DNA of 8,762 nucleotides from the NCBI GenBank assembly GCA_900550135.1, contig URQO01000068.1, positions 1 through 8,762 of the forward strand. The letters run 5' to 3'. Positions 1 to 5,016 of the stretch are shown piece after piece. A program made the translations under genes and the position numbers. The number at the start of each line of letters is the position of its first letter. The stretch's first letter is position 1. Below the pieces are notes generated by a model. The model searched no databases, was not told the origin of the DNA, and worked only from the letters and a program-made list of their open reading frames with translations. Source of the stretch: an uncultured Eubacterium sp. Its GTDB lineage: Bacteria; Bacillota; Clostridia; Lachnospirales; Lachnospiraceae.

Positions 1-8
1 TTTTATTA

Positions 9-68
9 TTTTATTTCTTGTTGATTCATTTTATAATCTTTTATTTCTTGTGTATTCTTTATTTTATT
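9..68. repeat. 30-bp imperfect tandem repeat, two copies
   Basis: TTTTATTTCTTGT occurs at about 9 and again at about 39, giving an imperfect duplication of period 30 bp in AT-rich DNA downstream of the amidase gene. No gene is visible in 1-119 and no convincing GC-rich terminator stem follows the amidase stop. Low-complexity sequence makes the repeat only weakly significant. Confidence 0.4.
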
Positions 69-119
69 CTTATAAATAATTCAGAATGTTTTTATTAAAA
101 TTCTTTATACTGTCCAAAA

Positions 120-1409
120 TTATCTTTTACCTTTTAACTTGCCTGAAGTTTTGTAAAAATAATATGTTTTTCCTTTGATTTTATGTTTTCCTTTAAACAT
201 ACCATTCTTCTTTGAAAAGTAATATGTAACTCCTTTGTAAGTTACCCATCCGTTTTTTCTATAACCTTTTTTATTAAAATAATAAGATTTTACACCATCA
301 GAATATATTGTATTAAAAACAACTTCACCATTTCCTTTGGCCAGATATTCTTTATTACCAATATTAAACCAACCATATGTCAATTTACCGTTCTTTGGAT
401 TTAGATAATAAGTTTTATTGTCATCCACAATAAATCCTGTGTCCATTACTCCTGTTTCAGTATTGAAATGGTACCAGCTGCCATTCTTTTTAACCCATCC
501 CAATACACGACGATCTGTTTTTGTAACAAAATATTTTTTCTTTTTAATCTTCTTAATTTTACCTGAAATATTTTTTTCTTTTAAGCCAAAGTTTTGTATA
601 ATACCTTTTGCATCTGCTACACCCAGCTTTTTGCGTTTTGTTGCTGTCTTGAAAAACTTGTTGCGGTCACTTTTATTTGTAACAAATCCATGTTCCATAA
701 TTATACTTGGAATGCCATTATAAACGCCCTCTCTTACAATTGAATAATAATCTGACTTGGCACCGTTTTTGTAACGTGGCTTTTTCAATTTTCTAATTAA
801 AAAACCACCATTTGTCATACCAATATTTTCTAAATTCTTTAAAATATCATTCCCCATACTTTGAGTCTGCTTTGCTAAAGCATTGTTGTATCCTGACTTA
901 TATGCCACCAACGCCAATGCTCCATGATTGTTTCTACTTTCTGATGAATTGATGTGCATGCTAACGAGAAAGTCTGCACCAAGTCTTTCTGCCAAATGAT
1001 TTCTGGCTGTAAGACATCCTCCAAGACCTAAATTTGCAACACAATTACCATTTGTTCTTGTCATGTAAACTGTTATATCTGAATAGTTGTTTAAGTAATC
1101 TCTACATGACTTTGCTATATCAAGGTTGACATTCTCTTCTTTTACACCATTGGCACGAGCACCTATATGTATTTTACAGTGACCCGGATCCAGTAATATT
1201 ACCTTTGCTTTTGCAGGTGATAACTTTGAATTTTTTGTGTTAAAATTCAGTGTTGGTGCTGTTGTTTCAGGCTCTGTTACCTGAGCAGTTGTAGTCTCTT
1301 CTGCCACTGTATTGTCAGCCTTTACTACATTAATTCCACCTATGAAGGTAACTGAAGCAACTGCCAATGTTACCATAACTAATTTTAATGCTCCCTTTTG
1401 TTTTTTCAT
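120..1409 (-). CDS. Secreted N-acetylmuramoyl-L-alanine amidase (Amidase_3) with C-terminal wall-binding repeats
   Basis: This 429-residue secreted enzyme is predicted to cut the bond between N-acetylmuramic acid and L-alanine in peptidoglycan. Residues 1-31 form a signal peptide (KK-rich start, hydrophobic core, VKA cleavage site). A Thr/Glu-rich linker runs to about 60, and a zinc amidase domain spans about 69-275. It contains DPGH (H77), EENVNL (E91), SMHINS (H152) and IIMEHGF (E239), which match the three zinc ligands and the catalytic Glu of the Amidase_3 family. After a lysine-rich linker (277-299), residues 304-429 carry about six roughly 20-residue repeats with YYF/GW motifs, like the choline/glucan-binding repeats that anchor such enzymes to the wall. 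The start at 1409 is chosen because AAAGGAGA lies 5 nt upstream; the longer frame reaching a TTG at 1469 would place its start codon inside the -35 box. It stands alone behind its own promoter. Whether its role is cell separation, autolysis or remodelling cannot be told. Confidence 0.93.
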   Translation of the reverse strand: MKKQKGALKLVMVTLAVASVTFIGGINVVKADNTVAEETTTAQVTEPETTAPTLNFNTKNSKLSPAKAKVILLDPGHCKIHIGARANGVKEENVNLDIAKSCRDYLNNYSDITVYMTRTNGNCVANLGLGGCLTARNHLAERLGADFLVSMHINSSESRNNHGALALVAYKSGYNNALAKQTQSMGNDILKNLENIGMTNGGFLIRKLKKPRYKNGAKSDYYSIVREGVYNGIPSIIMEHGFVTNKSDRNKFFKTATKRKKLGVADAKGIIQNFGLKEKNISGKIKKIKKKKYFVTKTDRRVLGWVKKNGSWYHFNTETGVMDTGFIVDDNKTYYLNPKNGKLTYGWFNIGNKEYLAKGNGEVVFNTIYSDGVKSYYFNKKGYRKNGWVTYKGVTYYFSKKNGMFKGKHKIKGKTYYFYKTSGKLKGKR

Positions 1410-1414
1410 TAATT

Positions 1415-1422
1415 TCTCCTTT
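1415..1422 (-). promoter_or_regulatory. Ribosome binding site deciding the amidase start
   Basis: AAAGGAGA on the minus strand lies 5 nt upstream of the ATG at 1409-1407. No such site precedes the alternative upstream starts (TTG at 1469, ATG at 1454), so translation from 1409 is favoured. This start also puts the signal peptide at the N terminus. Confidence 0.85.
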
Positions 1423-1441
1423 TCGTTACTATTTAATGTTT

Positions 1442-1469
1442 CATATATTTGCATACTTTTTTGTGTCAA
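1442..1469 (-). promoter_or_regulatory. Probable sigma-A promoter of the amidase gene
   Basis: On the minus strand a perfect -35 box TTGACA (1469-1464) is followed after 16 bp by TATATG (1447-1442), a 4/6 match to the -10 consensus. Transcription would start near 1435, leaving a short leader that contains the ribosome binding site. The weak -10 lowers confidence. Confidence 0.6.
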
Positions 1470-1774
1470 GTTTGTGTATTGTTTTTATGTTCCTGATTTT
1501 CATATTCAAACCAACTCAATTATGCACAATTTTTTGTTATTCATCTATTAACTTTTCTATTGAAATAACAAAACACAACGAATTTTATTATACATCATTT
1601 ATTTTGCTTTTTATAGGGGATGACAATATTTTTTCAGCATCTTTAATATCTTTTAATGTTAATCCTTTTCATTATCTGTCAAAATTCAAGTGTTCCTTTT
1701 TACTGTTTTTCATATCATCTGGTATAACCCAATTTTTCTATATTTTCATCTATGTTTAACACCGGCAAATATAC
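1470..1774. other. Gene-free AT-rich interval upstream of the amidase
   Basis: No intact gene is supported here. A plus-strand frame crosses most of it but is Phe/Ile-rich, overlaps the amidase gene antisense, has no ribosome binding site and resembles no family I know. The minus strand carries a possible gene remnant, listed separately. Confidence 0.5.
1588..1774 (-). pseudogene. Possible remnant of a small unidentified gene
   Basis: The minus strand reads as broken coding-like segments. From about 1774 a frame gives VYLPVLNIDENIEKLGYTR, then TGA at 1717-1715. One frame over, MKNSKKEHLNFDR starts at 1713, meets TAA TGA in frame, and continues as KGLTLKDIKDAEKIL and on to a double TAA ending at 1585-1590. 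One single-base indel plus changes at the two stop codons would join these into one reading frame of roughly 60 residues. The residue mix is more protein-like than typical random AT-rich DNA, but chance is not excluded and I recognise no family. It sits immediately after the terminator of the DeoR-type gene. Confidence 0.22.
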
Positions 1775-1805
1775 AAAAGAAAATGGTCATTGAAAACAAT
1801 GACCA
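1775..1805 (-). terminator. Rho-independent terminator of the DeoR-family gene
   Basis: A perfect 9-bp stem (TGGTCATTG at 1784-1792, CAATGACCA at 1797-1805) closes a 4-nt loop. On the minus strand it is followed directly by TTTTCTTTT. It lies about 58 bp past the DeoR-family stop codon, so it should end that transcript. The plus strand has no T-tract after the stem. Confidence 0.75.
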
Positions 1806-1835
1806 AATCTTTAAGTGAGTAATTAGTTATGAAAG

Positions 1836-1851
1836 CTACCATTAGTGGTAG
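1836..1851. other. Short inverted repeat after the DeoR-family gene
   Basis: CTACCA and TGGTAG form a 6-bp stem around TTAG, 13 bp past the stop codon. TAATTA blocks flank it at 1820-1825 and 1852-1857. No T-tract follows on either strand, so it is not a standard terminator. It could stabilise the mRNA end or be chance. Confidence 0.3.
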
Positions 1852-1863
1852 TAATTACCTTTA

Positions 1864-2613
1864 TTATGCAATAATAACTTTTGTGCCTTTTGCCTCTATT
1901 TTCTCTTTCTTTTCAGCATCAGGTTCTTTGTCTGTTATTACTGCCTCTACCAAATTTACAGGAAAGCATTTGTACGCTCTCTTGTTTTCAAATTTTGACA
2001 CTTCTGTCAGTACCACAACTTTGTCTGCCATTGATGCTACAGTTTTTTTCAAACTTGCATCATCCTGCTTGTAAGAATAAAATCCTGTTTCATCAATGCC
2101 GTCAGCACCTAAAAATGCTATGTCATAATGAGTCTGCAAAACCTGTTCAATAGTCTCATATCCATAAATAAACTTGTTGTTATGATTTAACTTGCCACCC
2201 ATTATATGAACAACGCAGTTTTGTCTGTCCAAAACTTCCACATTATTTAGCGAGTTTGAGAATGCCTCAACTGTATCCGGTACAAACTGACACATCTGCA
2301 ATACTGTTGTTGATGCGTCGAAATAACAAATCTGTCCCGGCTTAATCATTGATGCTGCCATCTTGCCAATACGTGTTTTTTCTTCTACTTTATCTTTAAG
2401 ACGCAGGTTATAGCTACCATGCAACTTCTCATTTGGTGGCAAAGTAATGCCACCATGAGTTCTTATAACCTGTGCCTGCTCTGTTAATTTTATAATATCT
2501 CTTCTTGCTGTATCTCTTGAGACCTTAAACTTATCAACTATATCGTTTGTCGTAAGTGTCTGACAGTCTCTTAACAATTCCATGATTTTAAATAGTCTTT
2601 CTTCCTGAAACAT
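1864..2613 (-). CDS. DeoR/GlpR-family transcriptional regulator
   Basis: This 249-residue cytoplasmic DNA-binding regulator belongs to a family that usually represses sugar or polyol genes and is released by a phosphorylated sugar. The N-terminal winged helix-turn-helix spans about 1-57, with the recognition segment around residues 20-43 (DIVDKFKVSRDTARRDI) and the typical RTHGG at 51-55. The C-terminal sensor domain follows with YFDASTT (97-103), the SNSLNN segment (119-124), MGGKLN (138-143), FLGADGID (167-174) and VVVLTEVSKFE (199-209). The last motif is commonly DSSKF in the family; here the acidic residue is Glu, shifted to EVSKF. Length is normal. GGAGGA lies 3 nt upstream of the ATG (2617-2622), which is tight but unambiguous. 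No sugar kinase or transporter sits beside it, so the effector is unknown. Two promoters with CTTA-type repeats upstream suggest autoregulation. Confidence 0.92.
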   Translation of the reverse strand: MFQEERLFKIMELLRDCQTLTTNDIVDKFKVSRDTARRDIIKLTEQAQVIRTHGGITLPPNEKLHGSYNLRLKDKVEEKTRIGKMAASMIKPGQICYFDASTTVLQMCQFVPDTVEAFSNSLNNVEVLDRQNCVVHIMGGKLNHNNKFIYGYETIEQVLQTHYDIAFLGADGIDETGFYSYKQDDASLKKTVASMADKVVVLTEVSKFENKRAYKCFPVNLVEAVITDKEPDAEKKEKIEAKGTKVIIA

Positions 2614-2669
2614 AAATCCTCCATATTTAAGCTAAATAATTTGTTCAAATATTGATAAATACATACAAA

Positions 2670-2685
2670 TACTTACGCTTAAGTA
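2670..2685. promoter_or_regulatory. Inverted repeat overlapping the proximal -10 box, candidate operator
   Basis: TACTTA (2670-2675) and TAAGTA (2680-2685) form an inverted repeat around CGCT, one base longer on each side if A2669/T2686 is counted. It overlaps the -10 box of the promoter nearest the DeoR-family gene. The same TATACTTA context occurs at the -10 of the upstream promoter, so a shared operator for this regulator is plausible. Confidence 0.45.
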
Positions 2686-2711
2686 TAAAATTACATTCAA
2701 CTTTAAGTCAA
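2682..2711 (-). promoter_or_regulatory. Proximal sigma-A promoter (P2) of the DeoR-family gene
   Basis: On the minus strand TTGACT (2711-2706) is followed after 18 bp by TATACT (2687-2682). Transcription would start near 2675 and give a roughly 60-nt leader ahead of the GGAGGA site. The match is good at both boxes with a slightly long spacer. Confidence 0.6.
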
Positions 2712-2826
2712 CTATTTTTTATACGTATATCCTGATTCAATAACATTTGTTCCATCTCCAGTTAAAAATTGATTTGTTACTTTCATCTTCTAAAATAAAT
2801 AATCCATTTTCAAATGTATGGTTTAT
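2712..2826 (-). pseudogene. Probable broken 37-codon gene of unknown function
   Basis: A strong site GAGGAGGT (2839-2832) is followed at about 6 nt by ATA (2826-2824) where a start codon would be expected. From there the frame reads NHTFENGLFILEDESNKSI, then runs out of frame at a T5 run near 2765-2769 and stops soon after. Removing one T joins it to the other frame, LTGDGTNVIESGYTYKK and a TAG at 2714-2712. The restored product is 37 residues, mixed polar and hydrophobic, with no signal peptide and no family I recognise. It lies between the two promoters of the DeoR-family gene, so it would have been the first gene of that transcript. Both a start-codon change and an indel must be assumed. 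A 24-codon frame starting at ATG 2786-2784 covers only the second half and lacks a good ribosome binding site. Confidence 0.35.
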
Positions 2827-2831
2827 ATGCT

Positions 2832-2839
2832 ACCTCCTC
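2832..2839 (-). promoter_or_regulatory. Strong ribosome binding site without an intact start codon
   Basis: GAGGAGGT on the minus strand is close to the best possible pairing with 16S rRNA. It lies about 30 nt downstream of the predicted start of the distal promoter transcript, yet no ATG, GTG or TTG follows at usable spacing. ATA stands at the best distance. Confidence 0.55.
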
Positions 2840-2867
2840 AAAAACGACTTATATTTCCTTATCTGTA

Positions 2868-2893
2868 TATAAGTATATATAAGCATTTATAAG
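2868..2893. promoter_or_regulatory. Three 10-bp-phased CTTATA repeats, candidate regulator operator
   Basis: TATAAG occurs at 2868-2873, 2878-2883 and 2888-2893, exactly 10 bp apart, so all three would face the same side of the helix. Read on the minus strand they are CTTATA copies that fill the spacer and -10 of the distal promoter. DeoR-family proteins often bind direct repeats of roughly this spacing; that the neighbouring regulator binds here is inferred. Confidence 0.5.
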
Positions 2894-2900
2894 TTGTCAA
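2872..2900 (-). promoter_or_regulatory. Distal sigma-A promoter (P1) upstream of the DeoR-family gene
   Basis: On the minus strand a perfect TTGACA (2900-2895) is followed after an ideal 17 bp by TATACT (2877-2872). Transcription would start near 2865. This is the best promoter match in the window. The transcript would first meet the broken small gene and then the DeoR-family gene. Confidence 0.8.
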
Positions 2901-2990
2901 TGCTTATTTTTAAGTTTTTTTACATTTTTATAATTATTTCACGATTAATCTTATTACCATATTTTGAAATCTATATAATCTTTGAAAATG

Positions 2991-3415
2991 TACATGATTT
3001 TGTGAGCTTATAAATATTATTCATGTTTATTTTATAATTTGATTTTATTGAATTGTTTTATCTATTAATTATTACAGGAATATTTTTTGTTTTGAATTTT
3101 TTTCATGTATAATTTCATTACTTTTGGTTTTCTAACTTTAATTATGTTCAAATATATACATGATTATTGGATTATATTGAATATTTTCTTGTACATTTTC
3201 ATTACTTGTGCCATATTTAACATTATAAATGTTAAATATATACATGATTATTACGATATACTGCATGTTTTCTTGTACATTTTCATTACTTGTGTCATTT
3301 CTAACATTATAAATATTCAATATATACATGATTATTACGATATATTGCATGTTTTCTTGTACATTCATTATTTCTTGTTATTAACCACTTATGAAAATTT
3401 AATGTGTACATGATT
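2991..3415. repeat. Tandem array with 82-84 bp period, five to six degenerate units
   Basis: The motif TACATGATT recurs at 2991, 3157, 3241, 3325 and 3407, with a worn copy TACAGGAAT at 3073, giving intervals of 82, 84, 84, 84 and 82 bp. Units also share CTTGTACATT and CATTACTTGTG blocks. The best conserved pair starts at 3241 and 3325; copies toward 2991 are badly worn, so the array looks older on that side. The period is near eight helical turns. No open frame in it looks like a real protein, and neither a structural RNA nor protein sites can be proved from the sequence. Confidence 0.8.
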
Positions 3416-3574
3416 TTCTTCCGTTTTGAACAAACTCTAGTTAATAATGTCACTTCTCACATTTTACGAAACCAACTCATGCCTTTTTTAATTACAATTT
3501 TCATTTCACGCCTGGTTTTATCTATAGCTGAACATTTCTATGTAGTATGAATTTAGGAAAGTTTTTCTACTAAA

Positions 3575-3638
3575 AAACATTTCTTAAATTTGGTTCATTT
3601 TAAAGGAACAAAAAATTCTCCAACTTTAAGAAATGTTT
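3575..3638 (-). terminator. 14-bp inverted repeat with large loop, possible terminator
   Basis: AAACATTTCTTAAA (3575-3588) is the exact reverse complement of the bases at 3625-3638. After one mismatch, TTGG (3590-3593) pairs with CCAA (3620-3623). On the minus strand the stem runs into a TTTTTT stretch, so it could end the transcript of the FakA-like gene about 80 bp upstream. The stem is AT-rich and the loop is long, so termination is uncertain; a small inverted-repeat element is the alternative, but no flanking target duplication is visible. Confidence 0.45.
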
Positions 3639-3640
3639 CA

Positions 3641-3688
3641 TATTGATTATTATATTGATTATTATATTGATTTTTATATTGATTTTTA
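3641..3688. repeat. 12-bp tandem repeat, four copies
   Basis: TATTGATTATTA occurs twice, followed by two copies of TATTGATTTTTA, with no gaps. The two variants suggest two rounds of duplication. It lies just downstream of the FakA-like gene. In one plus-strand frame it would encode IDYY/IDFY repeats, but no gene is supported there. Confidence 0.9.
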
Positions 3689-3719
3689 TATCACAATTAT
3701 TTATTCTTCCAACATTAAA

Positions 3720-4010
3720 CTAGCCCTGCAATCCGTTTGCCTGTCTAATCATGTCTTCTACTACAATGTCAAATATTTCTCCCACAGAATTGCAATATTC
3801 CAATATCTTCCATGGTTCATTTGTATGAAAATGAATCTTAACCAAATCTTCATCTCCGGCTGCAATTAAGCTGTTACCTTCAAAATTGTCTGTGATATAG
3901 TCTGATATTTCATCTTCATCTAAATCTTTGTCCCTTCTCTCAATTAATAATTGAGTATCATAACGATATGCAAACTGATCATCTTCTGCATCAATTGAAT
4001 TTACTGCCAT
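3720..4010 (-). CDS. Free-standing FakA middle-domain-like protein (DAK/DegV-associated)
   Basis: This 96-residue protein matches, by motif memory, the middle region of FakA/YloV, the kinase that phosphorylates fatty acids held by DegV-type binding proteins. The points of similarity are YRYDTQLLIE (15-24), a GNSLIAAGDEDLVKIHFHTNEP block (45-66, HTN at 62-64) and ILEYCNSVGEIFDIVVEDM (69-87). FakA proteins usually carry an N-terminal DhaL kinase domain before this region and a further domain after it; both are absent here. It is not simply a 5' truncation, because AGGAG (4020-4024) sits 9 nt upstream of the ATG and the residues at the start are acidic and polar as in a complete small protein. 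Short proteins of this kind have been labelled as dihydroxyacetone-kinase-related in Clostridia. No catalytic role is claimed; lipid-linked binding or a regulatory role is possible. It follows ung on the same strand after 145 bp. Confidence 0.72.
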   Translation of the reverse strand: MAVNSIDAEDDQFAYRYDTQLLIERRDKDLDEDEISDYITDNFEGNSLIAAGDEDLVKIHFHTNEPWKILEYCNSVGEIFDIVVEDMIRQANGLQG

Positions 4011-4085
4011 TACTTTTTTCTCCTAAATTTTTTTAATAATATTATTTTTGCTACAATCTACTATACAAGCAATTTATTAAATTTT

Positions 4086-4119
4086 GATTCCAATATTCTA
4101 TATATAGCATATTGGAATC
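4086..4119. repeat. 34-bp near-perfect palindrome
   Basis: GATTCCAATAT (4086-4096) is the reverse complement of ATATTGGAATC (4109-4119), and the 10-bp palindrome CTATATATAG lies at the centre with one mismatch pair (T4097/C4108). It is about 36 bp past the ung stop codon and about 76 bp before the FakA-like start. No T-tract follows on either strand, so it is not a standard terminator. It could be a dimeric protein site or an mRNA hairpin. Confidence 0.75.
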
Positions 4120-4155
4120 TGCAATATTTAATATAACTTTTACAATTAATAAATT

Positions 4156-4830
4156 TTATATATTTTCTATTTGCCAGTCGATTGGCTCGATTCCGTTTGC
4201 TTTTAAGAACTCATTTGCCTTGCTGAAATGTTTACATCCAAAAAATCCTCTGTATGCTGACAATGGGCTAGGATGTGGTGCCTCCAAAATAAGATGTTTT
4301 GGGTTTGTAAGCATTGCTTTTTTCTTACGTGCAGGACTGCCCCAAAGAAAATATACAATAGGTCTGTCCTGTGCATTAACAGCTTGAATTACTGCATCAG
4401 TAAACTGTTCCCAACCATGTCCCTGATGTGAATTTGCCTGATGAGCACGAACTGTCAGAACAGTGTTTAAAAGTAATACCCCCTGGTCTGCCCATTTTTT
4501 CAGGTAGCCATTGTTTGGTATGTAACATCCAAGGTCATCATGTAGTTCCTTGTAAATATTTACAAGAGAAGGTGGTATGTCATTACCTGGCAAAACAGAA
4601 AAAGACAAACCATGAGCCTGATTCACATTATGATATGGATCCTGCCCCAGCAATAAAACCTTTACATCCTTTAAAGGTGTAAAATGAAATGCATTAAAAA
4701 TGTCATCTGCCGGTGGATACACTACTGTTTTGCTATATTCATCTTTTACAAAATTGTATAACTGACTGTAATATGGCTTTTTAAATTCAGCATTTAAAGG
4801 CTCTACCCAGTCATTTGTAATCATTCCCAT
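4156..4830 (-). CDS. ung: Uracil-DNA glycosylase, family 1
   Basis: This 224-residue enzyme removes uracil from DNA, the first step of base excision repair after cytosine deamination or dUTP misincorporation. The water-activating motif GQDPYH is at 62-67, with Asp64 as the catalytic residue and Tyr66 as the residue that excludes thymine. QAHGLSFSV (71-79) follows. LLLNTVLTV (119-127) holds the uracil-reading Asn, and HPSPLSAYRG (186-195) carries His186 and the Leu loop. These positions run nearly in step with the E. coli enzyme, and the length is normal for the family. GGAGG (4838-4842) lies 7 nt upstream of the ATG at 4830, which is preferred over the Met two codons on. It is probably its own transcription unit, since 165 bp separate it from the lipid kinase, but no strong promoter is visible. 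Confidence 0.97.
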   Translation of the reverse strand: MGMITNDWVEPLNAEFKKPYYSQLYNFVKDEYSKTVVYPPADDIFNAFHFTPLKDVKVLLLGQDPYHNVNQAHGLSFSVLPGNDIPPSLVNIYKELHDDLGCYIPNNGYLKKWADQGVLLLNTVLTVRAHQANSHQGHGWEQFTDAVIQAVNAQDRPIVYFLWGSPARKKKAMLTNPKHLILEAPHPSPLSAYRGFFGCKHFSKANEFLKANGIEPIDWQIENI

Positions 4831-4914
4831 ATTCTTTCCTCCACTTTTTATTTATGTAAATATGTTATACTTTACCATCAATTATCCATCTTTGTTTCAT
4901 TTTTGTAACAAACT

Positions 4915-5016
4915 TTTTATCAATTTACTACATGAATAACTACTGTGTTTTATTTTTGTATTGAAGTTTTTCTTATCATTTTATTTCATGAATAACTATT
5001 GTTTTCTATTTTTTGA
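4915..5016. repeat. 56-bp-period duplication of the lipid-kinase gene 3' end
   Basis: CATGAATAACTA occurs at 4931 and 4987. Aligned by eye over 46 bp the two copies differ at about nine positions. The 4987 copy covers the final codons and TAG of the lipid kinase; the other lies outside the gene in the spacer toward ung. It appears to be an old tandem duplication of the gene tail. Confidence 0.65.

Larger units (their letters stand above)
2901..3719. other. Long gene-free interval with repeats
   Basis: This 0.8-kb stretch is extremely AT-rich and holds no gene I can support. Open frames on both strands inside 3105-3413 exist because the repeat unit length is a multiple of three; they lack ribosome binding sites and family signatures. 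The contents that can be seen are an 84-bp tandem array, a 14-bp inverted repeat and a 12-bp repeat, listed separately. Positions 3416-3540 show nothing further. Confidence 0.7.

Noticed and set aside
1388..1759. 123-codon plus-strand frame rich in Phe and Ile
   Set aside because: It overlaps the amidase gene antisense, has no ribosome binding site, and its composition is what AT-rich noncoding DNA gives.
2712..2786. Intact 24-residue small protein starting at ATG 2786
   Set aside because: No adequate ribosome binding site precedes it, while a strong one lies upstream in another frame, so a broken longer gene explains the sequence better.
3105..3413. Plus-strand and minus-strand frames with 28-residue repeats inside the 84-bp array
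   Set aside because: The frames stay open because the unit length is a multiple of three. They lack ribosome binding sites, are dominated by Ile/Tyr/Phe/Asn from AT-richness, and the repeat continues past both frames.
2991..3415. CRISPR array
   Set aside because: The units are long, adjacent and similar throughout, with no short constant repeat separated by unique spacers, and no cas gene is nearby.
3440..3520. 15-codon cationic peptide frame on the minus strand (MKIVIKKGMSWFRKM)
   Set aside because: It has only a poor upstream site and no promoter, neighbour or conservation evidence; frames of this size occur by chance.
4086..4119. Rho-independent terminator for ung
   Set aside because: The stem is good but neither strand has a T-tract after it, and the centre is itself palindromic.
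4843..4990. Promoter for ung
   Set aside because: TATAAC-like and TTGATA-like words exist, but no pair has both good boxes and a 16-18 bp spacer, so I do not call one.
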